Assembly: GCA_964425595.1 (NCBI GenBank)
Contig: CAYRMW010000007.1
Location: 1 to 57,262, forward strand
Direction: 5' to 3'
Source of the DNA: Caccovicinus sp964425595
GTDB taxonomy: Bacteria; Bacillota; Clostridia; Lachnospirales; Lachnospiraceae
Length of the DNA: 57,262 nt
The notes under the pieces were generated by a model. It was not told the origin of the DNA and did not search any database. It was given only the letters and a program-made list of their open reading frames with translations. A program made the position numbers and the translations under genes. Shown here one piece after another: positions 34,029-42,736 of this stretch; the first letter of the stretch is position 1, and the number at the start of each line of letters is the position of its first letter.

Positions 34029-34897
34029 CTGTCTCTGCTCTCCTCCCCTGCCGCGATCCGCCGGATCAGGCGGCCTAACAGCACCTCGGCCAGATACGCG
34101 CGGTAGGCGCCGCTTCCGGTCAGGTTCGTCCCGTAGGAAAAGGCGCCGGCCGCGGCCCGCGCCAGCGCGCGAACAACCGCTTCCTCATCTTCTCCGCCGA
34201 CCCCGCAAATTTCCGTCCAGCAGGCGTCATCCTCTCCGGACAGCCGCTCGATCCATCCGCCGCGAACCCGCAAGATGACCTGCTCTGCCCGTCCCGGCCT
34301 CGCGCCCACCGCAAACTGCCATCCCGCAGCCGTTTTCGCGCCGCAGCAGGCCAGAACGGGAAAATCCGTACTTGACCGGCGCTCGGACAGGTAGACGGCC
34401 CGGCGCTTATCCTTCTTTACATATATATACATCAGGATGTCCCGCTCGGTCACCTTCGGCGTCCGGGCGGCAAACACCGCCAGCGGCATCCGCCCGCCGT
34501 GATACAGCTCCACCTCCGTATCCAGGGCAAGCAGCGCGGTAAGGATATCAGAAAAGCCGAACCGCCCGTAGACGCTTCCGCCCAGCGTAGCGCCGTTTCG
34601 GAACTGGACGCCCACAATGTGCCGGGTACATTCCCGAAAAACGCCGTCAAATTCCCGGTTCAGCCCTTCATCCGTCTCCAGCATACGCAGCGTGACCATC
34701 GCGCCGATCTGGAACTCCGTCTCTGTCTCCCGGATCCGGTCCAATCCAAGATCCGACAGATCGATGATGGTCTGCTTTCGGATCGTTTCCATTTTCAGCC
34801 ACATCATCCCCCCTACCACCACGCTGGAACGCTTTTGGCACAGATCATAAGCCTCTTCAAGGCTCGATGGCTTAACATACTCTTTGGCCTGAAACAT
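34025..34897 (-). CDS. Molybdenum hydroxylase, FAD-binding subunit
   Basis: Medium subunit (290 residues) of the CO-dehydrogenase flavoprotein/xanthine dehydrogenase FAD family. FAD-binding segments are VVVGGMMWLKM near the N-terminus and FRNGATLGGSVYGRFGFSD (about residues 97-115). It passes electrons from the FeS subunit to NAD or another acceptor. It starts 21 bases after the penicillin-binding protein gene in the same direction, and no promoter is visible in that gap, so the hydroxylase genes seem to be expressed from the upstream cell-wall operon. Confidence 0.88.
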   Translation of the reverse strand: MFQAKEYVKPSSLEEAYDLCQKRSSVVVGGMMWLKMETIRKQTIIDLSDLGLDRIRETETEFQIGAMVTLRMLETDEGLNREFDGVFRECTRHIVGVQFRNGATLGGSVYGRFGFSDILTALLALDTEVELYHGGRMPLAVFAARTPKVTERDILMYIYVKKDKRRAVYLSERRSSTDFPVLACCGAKTAAGWQFAVGARPGRAEQVILRVRGGWIERLSGEDDACWTEICGVGGEDEEAVVRALARAAAGAFSYGTNLTGSGAYRAYLAEVLLGRLIRRIAAGEESRDR

Positions 34898-34918
34898 ACA
34901 CTCTCCACTCTCCTCCGT

Positions 34919-36352
34919 TTATCTTGACAGGTACAGATCAAAGATCTGTCTGGCGACCGGCGCCGCCGTGCTCCCGCCGGAGCCGCCTTCCTCCACGATC
35001 ACCGTGACCACGATCCGGGGATCCTCTGCCGGCGCGTAGCCGGTAAACCAGGCATGGGTCTCCTTTCCGGTCTCAAACTCCGCCGAGCCGGTCTTTCCCG
35101 CCGCCTGGTACGAGGCATCCCGTAGAGCCGAACCGGTCCCCTCCGTGACCACAAGGGTCATCAGCTCGTTCAGTTTTTCCGCCTCATCCGCCGTCATCAG
35201 GCTCCCGTACGCCTCCGGGAGAAACTTTCTGACTTCCTCTCCGGCCGCACTCTGGACCGAATCCATCACATAAGGCCTCATCAATGTCCCGCCGTTGGAG
35301 ATGGCGGAAGTGATCATGGCGATGTGCATGGGCGTCACCTGGGTCGTCCCCTGACCGATCGAGGTCTGCAGGATCTCCCACTCATCCGACTCCCCGGTCA
35401 TGTTGTAGGCGCTCTGCGAATACGACATGCCAAGCGGCAGCTGCGAATTAAACAAAAGCCGTTCTGCCAGGGAATACATCTTATCCAGGTCCAGGTTAAG
35501 CCCAAGGTTTGCGAACGCGCCGTTGCAGGAGTTGGCAAAGGCCTGAGCCAGGTTCTGGCTGCCGTGCGCCGTGCTGTGGTAGCACCGGATCGAATAATCA
35601 TCCACATAGAGGATGCCGCTGCAGTCATACATGTAGTCCAGATAATTATCCGGATATTCCTCGATGGCCTCCAGGGCGGTGACGATCTTAAAGACGGAGC
35701 CGGGCGGATAAAGGCCCTGGGTAGCCCGGTTTAAAAGCTGTCCCTCCATGTTATCGCTGCTGACCAGATCCGCCCAGGCCTCGCTTAAACTGGCCGGATT
35801 CGGATCGTAGTCCGGCTTCGAGACCATGGCAAGGATCTTTCCCGTATCCGGATCCAGGGCAATGACCGCGCCGTTGCGGTCGCCTAACGCCTCGTAGGCC
35901 GCCTGCTGAAGCTCCACATCCAGGGTGGTGATGATGTTGTCGCCCAGATTTTTCTGGCCGGAAATCTCCTTAACGATCTGTTCCAGGAGATTTACATGGG
36001 AGCTTAGGAGATAAAAATTGCCCAGGCTCTCGAGTCCGGTCTTTCCGACGCTGGAATGGCCCACCACATGGGCAAACAGACTGCCGAAAGGATAAACCCT
36101 GGTCTCGTTCCCGTCCTCATCCGTCTGCGTCTCCGCCAGGACCTGGCCGTCGCTGCTTAAGATCTTTCCCCGCAGGATGCGGTCGGAAAAACTGTCCAGC
36201 CTGGTATTGTATGAATTATTGATGACATCCTCGCGCTCTACCTGGAGGAAATACACGACACTCGCGATCAGAGCCAGAAAGATCGCCAGAATGACGTAAG
36301 TAACCTTCATGATATTCCGGTTTGCGTTCAGATTCGGGTCAGCCTTTTTCAT
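34919..36352 (-). CDS. Class B penicillin-binding protein (PbpA-like transpeptidase)
   Basis: Peptidoglycan D,D-transpeptidase with one N-terminal membrane helix (VTYVILAIFLALIASVVYFL, about residues 19-38). The penicillin-binding domain carries the active-site Ser in PPGSVFK, the SxN motif in ANSCNGAF and KTG in AAGKTGSAE. At 477 residues it is short for the class and lacks a large pedestal domain, like PbpA of Actinobacteria. Paired with the RodA/FtsW gene upstream, overlapping it by 14 bases. ATG 36352 has AGAGGAA in front; an earlier ATG at 36367 is possible. Likely acts in side-wall or septal synthesis. Confidence 0.9.
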   Translation of the reverse strand: MKKADPNLNANRNIMKVTYVILAIFLALIASVVYFLQVEREDVINNSYNTRLDSFSDRILRGKILSSDGQVLAETQTDEDGNETRVYPFGSLFAHVVGHSSVGKTGLESLGNFYLLSSHVNLLEQIVKEISGQKNLGDNIITTLDVELQQAAYEALGDRNGAVIALDPDTGKILAMVSKPDYDPNPASLSEAWADLVSSDNMEGQLLNRATQGLYPPGSVFKIVTALEAIEEYPDNYLDYMYDCSGILYVDDYSIRCYHSTAHGSQNLAQAFANSCNGAFANLGLNLDLDKMYSLAERLLFNSQLPLGMSYSQSAYNMTGESDEWEILQTSIGQGTTQVTPMHIAMITSAISNGGTLMRPYVMDSVQSAAGEEVRKFLPEAYGSLMTADEAEKLNELMTLVVTEGTGSALRDASYQAAGKTGSAEFETGKETHAWFTGYAPAEDPRIVVTVIVEEGGSGGSTAAPVARQIFDLYLSR

Positions 36353-37661
36353 TCGATTCCTCTTCATTTTGCTTTAAGATATACAGTCCCTGGATCACAT
36401 TAAACAGAAGAAATGTGCTTAAGATCGAGCTTCCGCCGTAGCTGACAAAGGGAAGCGTGATGCCGGTAGAGGGGATGAACCTGGTCACGCCGCCGACATT
36501 CAAAAGCACCTGGAAGATATACACCACGCCAAGCCCGAACGCGATCAGCTTAAAGAAGACAGCCTGCATCCTTCCCGCGATCATCATAAACTGGAGAAAG
36601 CAGCCCACGCAGATCAGCAGGACGCAGAGGGCAAAGGCCGCGCCCATCTCCTCGGCGACGGCCGCGAAGATAAAGTCCTTTTCCACCACCGGGATCCGGT
36701 ACGGCGTACCCTGGCAGAGTCCCATGCCAAACCATCCGCCGGTGCCGATGGCAAACAGGGACTGGGTGATCTGATAGCCCTTATCGTCAATATACGGCCA
36801 CGGATCCAGCCAGGCGGCAACCCGGTTCTGCACGTGGGGGAACAGCTGATAGGCGATCAGGGCCGCCGCCGTCCCCGCCGCCAGACCGCTGCCCAGATAA
36901 AACCAGCTGGACGTCGCGATAAAGAGCATCGACACATAGGTCAGATACAGTAAAAGCGCGCTGCCAAGGTCCGTGGAGGTCACCAGGATCAGCACGTGGC
37001 CCGCCGCCACCGCCGTGGTGATCACCACGGTCTTAAAATCCGTGGCGCGGTAAAAGATCGCCGCCACAAAAAAGACAAAGGTCAGCTTGACAAACTCCGA
37101 AGGCTGAAAGGTCACCCCCGCAACATTCAGCGACAGCTGCGCCCCGTACGTCGTATCGCCAAACAGGGAGACCGCCAGGAGGGAAACCAGCCCCACCACA
37201 GCGTAAAGCCACGTCCCCCGGCTCAGCTGCCACACGTTTTCCATGATATACGGTACGATCCAGGTCACCACCGCCGAGATCACCACGATCACGAACTGGC
37301 GAACCGCCCGGTCAAAGGAGAGGCGCGTCAGCATGATCAGGCCCACGGACAGCAGCATACAGGCATTATTGACCAGCAGGCGGGAAACGTTCCGGTACAG
37401 CCTGCGGTACAGATAGATGTACGCCAGGAAAAACACAGCCTGCGCCAGATAAAAATAAATCACCCGCGTCTCTTCCGTCTTCAGGTAGATGACCAGGTAC
37501 GCCAGAAGGTGGTTCAGGAACATGGCCTGATTCTGCCTGGCGCACATCAGGTTCCTGCGCTCCTCGTCCTTAAACGCAAAAAATCGGAAATTAAACAGCG
37601 TATAGCAGGCCGCCAGCAGGATCATCAGGTATTTGGATATTTCAACAATCAGATTGGTCAT
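36339..37661 (-). CDS. FtsW/RodA/SpoVE family peptidoglycan polymerase
   Basis: SEDS glycosyltransferase with about ten membrane helices (440 residues). Family marks are FQPSEFVKL (about residue 175), the TDLGSALLLY loop with the essential Asp, and PYRIPVVEKDFIFAAVAEEMG near residue 310, then STGITLPFVSYGGSS. It polymerises lipid II and works with the class B PBP encoded next. The N-terminal extra helices and a cytoplasmic loop with Arg/Tyr pairs are typical of clostridial members. It starts 8 bases after the U32 peptidase gene. Confidence 0.92.
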   Translation of the reverse strand: MTNLIVEISKYLMILLAACYTLFNFRFFAFKDEERRNLMCARQNQAMFLNHLLAYLVIYLKTEETRVIYFYLAQAVFFLAYIYLYRRLYRNVSRLLVNNACMLLSVGLIMLTRLSFDRAVRQFVIVVISAVVTWIVPYIMENVWQLSRGTWLYAVVGLVSLLAVSLFGDTTYGAQLSLNVAGVTFQPSEFVKLTFVFFVAAIFYRATDFKTVVITTAVAAGHVLILVTSTDLGSALLLYLTYVSMLFIATSSWFYLGSGLAAGTAAALIAYQLFPHVQNRVAAWLDPWPYIDDKGYQITQSLFAIGTGGWFGMGLCQGTPYRIPVVEKDFIFAAVAEEMGAAFALCVLLICVGCFLQFMMIAGRMQAVFFKLIAFGLGVVYIFQVLLNVGGVTRFIPSTGITLPFVSYGGSSILSTFLLFNVIQGLYILKQNEEESNEKG

Positions 37662-37669
37662 ACGTTCCC

Positions 37670-39919
37670 CTATTCTACGCCGCGCTTTATGTGTCCCCGG
37701 GTGTACTCTACCACCGGCTGTTGTGCCTTCCTTCCATAGCGGAAACCATCAGCAAATGCCGTCAGGCACCGGGCCGTCTCCCGTGGGGATTCGGTGGTAA
37801 ACTGCAGGCGGATCACGCCCGGCATCAGTCCCTTTATCTGATCTTCCATGCCAAGAAGCGACAGAGGGCTGGCATTGTAAATGGTATTATAACAAAAGGT
37901 ACAGTGGTTTTTCACGGCCATCTGCTTTCCCGTCCGGTCTTTCAGATACAGGGTCTCCCGCCTGCGGCTGCACCCTTCCGTCGTCTTCCGGACACACTGG
38001 GCCGATACCATCATCGGCAGGTTTCCGTAAACGATGATCTCCTGTCCGGCGCTCCCCACGGCCTTAAGCTCCCGGAGCGTCAGCTCCACCGGCATGACCG
38101 CGCGCACCGCACCTGCCTGGCGCATCACGTCAAGGGCAAGGTGATTCCAGGTGTACAGGGAGACATCTGCGATCATCGGAAGCGACGCGGCCAGTCCGCT
38201 GTCCTTAAGCCAGGCGACCTCCTCCAGGCACCGCGCCGCTACGCCGGAAAATCCGGCCTGCTCCAGCTCCTTTCGCCAGCGCGCGAAATAGTCTTCCGTT
38301 TCCTGCCGGAAAAGATGCGGCAGCAGCAAAACGCAGGCCTTCCCTGCCTTTGCGCAGCGGCTGGCTGTCTTTTTCCAGGTTTCGGCCGGGAAGCCGTCCG
38401 CGTCGATGTACACGGCGTCCACCTCCGGGCAGGAAAGAACGGGCTCAAGCTGCTCCTGCTCCTCCACCGACGCCGCTATCAGCGGCCGGGAACCGTCCCG
38501 ATCAGCCGGTCCCTTGCCGGGCTGCGTCTCCCGGCGGGGTCTTTCTCTCGTTTCGTCCCTGAGTACCGGCGCAGCCTTCCTCCGACTGCCGGAAAGCAGC
38601 GCCTCTTTTAACGCCTCCAGTCCCATCCTGCGCAGCTCATTCAGCGCCTGCACCGGAAGAAAGACCTCGCCCTCGATCTCTGCCTCAAGCCCGGCAAAGG
38701 AAAAACAGGTATTTCCTGTCTTTTCCAGCTGCCTGACGATCTTTTCTCTGGTCATGGGCTGCTTCTGCGCCTGCTGGACGAGGGCGCCCTCCACGCGCGC
38801 CGTTACCACGCCCCCGTTCATGCCCTCCGTCTCCAGCTTGAGCACAGCCGGCCATCCGGCCGCAAACCGCGCCAGGCCCCTGACCGGCTTTTGCAGGGCC
38901 GTGTTGACGTAGGTTTCATCAAGATAGGAAAAGAGCATGGCGTTGGTCTCGCGAAAAGCCGGCTTTTCCTTCAAGACCACCATGTCCCTTCCGTTTTGCC
39001 TCCGGTAATAGCCGTCGGTAAACCCGCCCCGGTCGAACAGATCCAGCAGGATCCTGCGGTCGGCCGGGCTGACCCGCCAGTCGCCGCCGCCATGACGCAG
39101 GTAGCGGTCCACATACTTCCGGTAGATGGCCGTCACTCCGGCGGTATAGCGCGGGCTCTTCATCCGCCCCTCGATCTTGAGTGAACAGACACCGGCATCC
39201 AAGATATCCGGAAGCAGATCCAGGCTACACAGATCCTTCAGGCTCAGCACGTACCGCTGATCTCTGGCGTTGAGCGTCCGTCCCCCGCGCCTGACTTCAT
39301 AGGGAAGACGGCAGGGCTGGGCGCATCTGCCCCGGTTCCCGCTGCGCCCCCCGATCAGGCTGCTCATCAGGCACTGCCCGGAATAGCAGTAACAGAGCGC
39401 GCCGTGAACGAAACTCTCGATCTCGATCGTCGTCTTCTCATGGATCCGCCGGATCTCCTCCAGGGACAGTTCCCGTGCCGTCACCACGCGGGCGGCGCCC
39501 ATCGCTTTCAGCAGGTTCGCCCCATGGGGGCCGGTTATGGTCATCTGGGTGCTGGCATGGATGGGAAGATCCGGAAAATGCCTGCGGATAAAGGCAAGCA
39601 CCCCCAGATCCTGAACGATCACCGCGTCCAGGCCGGTCCGGTAAAACGGCTCCAGATAATCGTAGAGCTCATCCAGCTCCTGCTCCTTAAATAACGTATT
39701 CACCGTCAGATACAGCCGCCGCCCGTGCAGGTGGACATAGTCGATCGCCCTGCACAGGGCCTCCTGGTCCGGATTATCCGCGAAGGCTCTGGCTCCGAAG
39801 CGCGGGCCGCCGATGTACACGGCATCCGCCCCGGCGGAAACCGCCGCCGCCACGCTTTCATAAGAACCGGCCGGAGCCAGCACCTCTACTGCTTTTGTAC
39901 TCATCTCACGTTCACTCAT
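37670..39919 (-). CDS. U32 family peptidase with DUF3656 domain
   Basis: Protein of 749 residues from the U32 family, whose E. coli members (RlhA, TrhP) take part in RNA hydroxylation rather than proteolysis. The N-terminal barrel starts VLAPAGSYESVAAAVSAGAD. The signature is FVHGALCYCYSGQC followed by GNRGRCAQPCR, four or more cysteines likely to bind a cluster. A DUF3656-like middle domain follows, and a C-terminal part with CRKTTEGC-type cysteines and HCTFCYN (about residues 650-690). By length it is closest to RlhA. First gene of the run leading into RodA and the PBP. Confidence 0.88.
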   Translation of the reverse strand: MSEREMSTKAVEVLAPAGSYESVAAAVSAGADAVYIGGPRFGARAFADNPDQEALCRAIDYVHLHGRRLYLTVNTLFKEQELDELYDYLEPFYRTGLDAVIVQDLGVLAFIRRHFPDLPIHASTQMTITGPHGANLLKAMGAARVVTARELSLEEIRRIHEKTTIEIESFVHGALCYCYSGQCLMSSLIGGRSGNRGRCAQPCRLPYEVRRGGRTLNARDQRYVLSLKDLCSLDLLPDILDAGVCSLKIEGRMKSPRYTAGVTAIYRKYVDRYLRHGGGDWRVSPADRRILLDLFDRGGFTDGYYRRQNGRDMVVLKEKPAFRETNAMLFSYLDETYVNTALQKPVRGLARFAAGWPAVLKLETEGMNGGVVTARVEGALVQQAQKQPMTREKIVRQLEKTGNTCFSFAGLEAEIEGEVFLPVQALNELRRMGLEALKEALLSGSRRKAAPVLRDETRERPRRETQPGKGPADRDGSRPLIAASVEEQEQLEPVLSCPEVDAVYIDADGFPAETWKKTASRCAKAGKACVLLLPHLFRQETEDYFARWRKELEQAGFSGVAARCLEEVAWLKDSGLAASLPMIADVSLYTWNHLALDVMRQAGAVRAVMPVELTLRELKAVGSAGQEIIVYGNLPMMVSAQCVRKTTEGCSRRRETLYLKDRTGKQMAVKNHCTFCYNTIYNASPLSLLGMEDQIKGLMPGVIRLQFTTESPRETARCLTAFADGFRYGRKAQQPVVEYTRGHIKRGVE

Positions 39920-39937
39920 TTCTGTTGATCCTGACGG

Positions 39938-39970
39938 AAAAAAGCTGCCGCAGAAATCTTCTGCCGCAGC
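39938..39970 (-). terminator. Terminator of zapA
   Basis: 12-bp arms with one mismatch (GCTGCGGCAGAA/TTCTGCGGCAGC on the minus strand), 3-base loop, then TTTTTT. It separates zapA from the U32 gene. Confidence 0.88.
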
Positions 39971-39974
39971 CCCC

Positions 39975-40658
39975 TCATTTCTTTTTGTTCTGATGCCCGT
40001 GGCTCAGCAGGTGATCCTGCATCTGCATGACGCGGCTCTTAAGCAGCTGGTCAGCCGCGACTTTGGCCGCCGCCAGCGCCTTCTGCTTCTCTTCCTCTTC
40101 CTTCGCCCGGCGGGCCCTCTCCTCGGACTCTTCATCCGAAACCGCCGCCTTCTCCACCGGAAGACGCAGCGCCGCCTCCGACGGGTGGTTCACCGCGGCT
40201 GCCGGGACCGCCTGCACGCGCGCTGCCGTCTCCTGCTGTTTCTGTACGCTGACCGGCGCCGGTTCCTGCGCAAGAGAGGCCGCCGTCCGCACAGAACGTG
40301 CCTGCTCTAAGAGCGCTTCCAGCTCCCCGATCCGGTTCTGGGCCGACTCCAGCCGCATCTGGGTATTGATCAGCTCATGCTTGATCCCATACATGTCCCG
40401 TTCGGTCGCTTCCGTCTGCCTGCGCAGCATATCCGCCTCTTCCCGGGCCTTAAAGTAGTCATCCGCCATGTTGATCTCCAGCATGACCAGCTGATAATCT
40501 TCCTTCTGCTTCATAAAGCCGGGATGCCTGCGCAGCTCGCCCAGCTTCTGGTTCACATACGCCGCCACCTGCTGAAAATAGCTGGCCTCCTCGACGCCGC
40601 CTAACGTATATATCTTTCCATCGATCAGTACTTCTGCATAATTCTTCTTTAACTCCAC
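39975..40658 (-). CDS. zapA: Cell division protein ZapA with long C-terminal extension
   Basis: FtsZ-ring stabilising protein. The ZapA domain is at the N-terminus (AEVLIDGKIYTLGG, then YFQQVAAYVNQKL, residues about 5-90), followed by a coiled coil (EADMLRRQTEATERDMYG). The extension, rich in Ala, Glu, Gln and Lys, makes the protein 227 residues, far longer than the roughly 100 residues of typical ZapA. The likely start is GTG 40658 with GAGGAG 8 bases ahead. An upstream in-frame ATG exists, but it lies in the leader, close to the promoter. Confidence 0.85.
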   Translation of the reverse strand: MELKKNYAEVLIDGKIYTLGGVEEASYFQQVAAYVNQKLGELRRHPGFMKQKEDYQLVMLEINMADDYFKAREEADMLRRQTEATERDMYGIKHELINTQMRLESAQNRIGELEALLEQARSVRTAASLAQEPAPVSVQKQQETAARVQAVPAAAVNHPSEAALRLPVEKAAVSDEESEERARRAKEEEEKQKALAAAKVAADQLLKSRVMQMQDHLLSHGHQNKKK

Positions 40659-40728
40659 AGTTCTCTCTCCTCGCTGTGAAACGATCTTGCCCTTCATCGA
40701 ATAAATGTGTGTAAGGTTCCACCCTCTG

Positions 40729-40757
40729 AGTATATCATGATTTCCATGGCGGCGAAA
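40729..40757 (-). promoter_or_regulatory. Probable promoter of zapA
   Basis: Minus strand TTTCGC (40752-40757), 17-base spacer, TATACT (40729-40734). Confidence 0.45.
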
Positions 40758-40823
40758 GCCTTTCCTTGGGGAAATTTTCAATTCTCCGGGATTTTGCGGT
40801 GAAGCCGCAGGCGCCCGGACGCG

Positions 40824-41825
40824 TCATTCTGCGCCGCAGGCGATCCCCAGATGACGATACGCCGCCTCCGTCGCCACCCGTCCCCGCGGCGTCCGGTTTA
40901 ACAGGCCGTTCATCAGCAGATACGGTTCATATACATCCTCCAGCGTCCCTGCGTCTTCTCCCAACGCGGCCGCCAGCGTTTCCAGCCCGACCGGGCCGCC
41001 GGAAAATTTCCGGATCATGGTCAGCAGGATATTCCGGTCATTCTGATCCAGGCCCAGCTTATCCACATCCAGGATATCCAGCGCAAAATCCGCTACCTCC
41101 CGGGTGATCACGCCCTGATACTTGACCTGGGCAAAATCGCGCACCCGCTTCAGCAGACGGTTGGCCAGACGCGGTGTTCCCCGGGAACGCTTGGCGATCT
41201 CCGCCGCGCCCTCCGGCTCGATCTCCACGCCAAGGACGCGGGCGGAGCGGATGATGATGGTCTCCAGCTCCTGTGGCGTATAAAACTCCAGCTTCTGCAC
41301 CACGCCGAACCTATCCCGGAGCGGCGCGGTCAGAAGCCCCGCCCTGGTGGTGGCCCCCACCAGCGTAAATTTCGGCAGTTCCAGGCGGATCGAGCGGGCC
41401 GAGGAATCCTTGCCCAGCATGATGTCAATGGCATAATCCTCCATGGCCGGGTAAAGGACCTCCTCTACCTGCCGGTTCAGCCGGTGGATCTCATCGACAA
41501 AGAGCACATCCCCCTCCTGGAGATTATTTAGGATCGCCGCCATCTCTCCCGGCTTTTCGATCGCCGGGCCGGAGGTGACCTTCATGTTTACCCCCATCTC
41601 ATTGGCAATGATCCCCGAAAGCGTGGTCTTTCCCAGACCTGGCGGGCCGTAAAAAAGCACATGGTCCAAAGGTTCCCCCCTGGATCGGGCCGCTTCAATA
41701 TACACCTTTAAATTGGATTTGATCTTCTCCTGCCCGATATAATCCGCCAGCATCTGCGGCCGCAGGCTGCTTTCCATCCGCTGCTCCTCCGGGAGCACAT
41801 CGGTGGCAATGATTCGTCGTTCCAT
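40824..41825 (-). CDS. ruvB: Holliday junction branch migration ATPase RuvB
   Basis: Hexameric AAA+ motor of the RuvAB complex (333 residues). Walker A is YGPPGLGKTT, Walker B is FVDEIHRL, sensor and family marks are LVGATTRAGLL and FGVVQKLEFY, and the C-terminal winged helix carries RTPRGRVATE. AGAAGGGG precedes the ATG. It follows ruvA by 85 bases in the same direction. Confidence 0.98.
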   Translation of the reverse strand: MERRIIATDVLPEEQRMESSLRPQMLADYIGQEKIKSNLKVYIEAARSRGEPLDHVLFYGPPGLGKTTLSGIIANEMGVNMKVTSGPAIEKPGEMAAILNNLQEGDVLFVDEIHRLNRQVEEVLYPAMEDYAIDIMLGKDSSARSIRLELPKFTLVGATTRAGLLTAPLRDRFGVVQKLEFYTPQELETIIIRSARVLGVEIEPEGAAEIAKRSRGTPRLANRLLKRVRDFAQVKYQGVITREVADFALDILDVDKLGLDQNDRNILLTMIRKFSGGPVGLETLAAALGEDAGTLEDVYEPYLLMNGLLNRTPRGRVATEAAYRHLGIACGAE

Positions 41826-41910
41826 CTCCGTCCCCTTCTTCTCAGTCCGGCCGCGCGCCGCCGCGCAGGCGGCACGGACGCAGCAATGCCCGTCCCAGGC
41901 TGTTCCCTTC

Positions 41911-42534
41911 CTATAAGAATGACAGATGCTTTAAGGAAGCCTTCAGGATATCCTCCGCCGTCATGCCTTCCTGCGGCGCTGCCTTTTTCACCGCCCGGGA
42001 CGCTTCCGCGCTGGTGTACCCCAGGGCCACCAGCGCTTCCACGGCCTCTCCGGCCGCGTCCGAACGTCCGCCGGACGCCGAAGAAAAATCCTCTGCCGCG
42101 CCGCCGGCCGAAAAGAGGCCAGCCGCCGGATCCAGTGTGATCTTATCCTTCAGATCTAAGATGATCCGCCGGGCGGTCTTGGTCCCGACGCCGGGCGCCC
42201 TGGCGATGGCCGCGGCATCCTCCGACACGATGGCCATCCGAAGATCATCCGGCCGCATGGCCGAAAGGATGCCCAAAGCCGCCTTCGGCCCGATCCCGTT
42301 TACGCCTAACAGCTGGCCAAACATCTGCCGGTCCTGGACATGCAGAAAGCCATAAAGGTTCATGCCGTCCTCCCGCACCTGAAAATAAGTATATATCCTG
42401 ACCTCTTCGCCGATGGACGGCAGCTGCTCAAGCACCGACAGCGGGACACGGATCTCCAGTCCCACGCCGCCGGCCTCTACCACCACGCAGTCCTCCTCAA
42501 CGGCCGCCAAAGGGCCTCTGACAAATGAAATCAT
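41911..42534 (-). CDS. ruvA: Holliday junction DNA helicase subunit RuvA
   Basis: Tetrameric junction-binding protein (207 residues). N-terminal OB domain MISFVRGPLAAVEEDCVV; two helix-hairpin-helix motifs (GIGPKAALGILS, APGVGTKTARRIILDLKDK); and a C-terminal domain with ALVALGYTSAEASRAV that binds RuvB. ATG 42534 follows GGAGGAG by 6 bases; the open frame beyond it is leader. Confidence 0.96.
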   Translation of the reverse strand: MISFVRGPLAAVEEDCVVVEAGGVGLEIRVPLSVLEQLPSIGEEVRIYTYFQVREDGMNLYGFLHVQDRQMFGQLLGVNGIGPKAALGILSAMRPDDLRMAIVSEDAAAIARAPGVGTKTARRIILDLKDKITLDPAAGLFSAGGAAEDFSSASGGRSDAAGEAVEALVALGYTSAEASRAVKKAAPQEGMTAEDILKASLKHLSFL

Positions 42535-42597
42535 CGTCTTCTCCTCCGCCAAAATCGCTGATCCTAACGCCTGCCATCGCTTACAGGTTTGCAAAAC

Positions 42598-42626
42598 ATC
42601 ATAACACAGTCCGTCCCGCTTGACAA
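42598..42626 (-). promoter_or_regulatory. Promoter of ruvAB
   Basis: Minus strand TTGTCA (42621-42626), 17-base spacer, TATGAT (42598-42603). No LexA-type box was recognised here. Confidence 0.7.
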
Positions 42627-42645
42627 TATCCGGCGTTCACGCGGA

Positions 42646-42675
42646 TTGACGCCGGAGGCCTTTTTTGTCTATAAT
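42646..42675 (+). promoter_or_regulatory. Promoter of the YprB-like gene
   Basis: TTGACG (42646-42651), 18-base spacer, TATAAT (42670-42675), divergent from the ruvAB promoter. Confidence 0.65.
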
Positions 42676-42736
42676 GGCAGGAGCAGCCTGCCCACGGCAG
42701 GCTTCCCGGATCACCGCCAGAAAGGAGCTTTCATCC

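Noticed and set aside
40690..40730. TGGAACC in the zapA leader as a T-box
   Set aside because: The leader is far too short for a T-box stem I and there is no amino-acid gene downstream.
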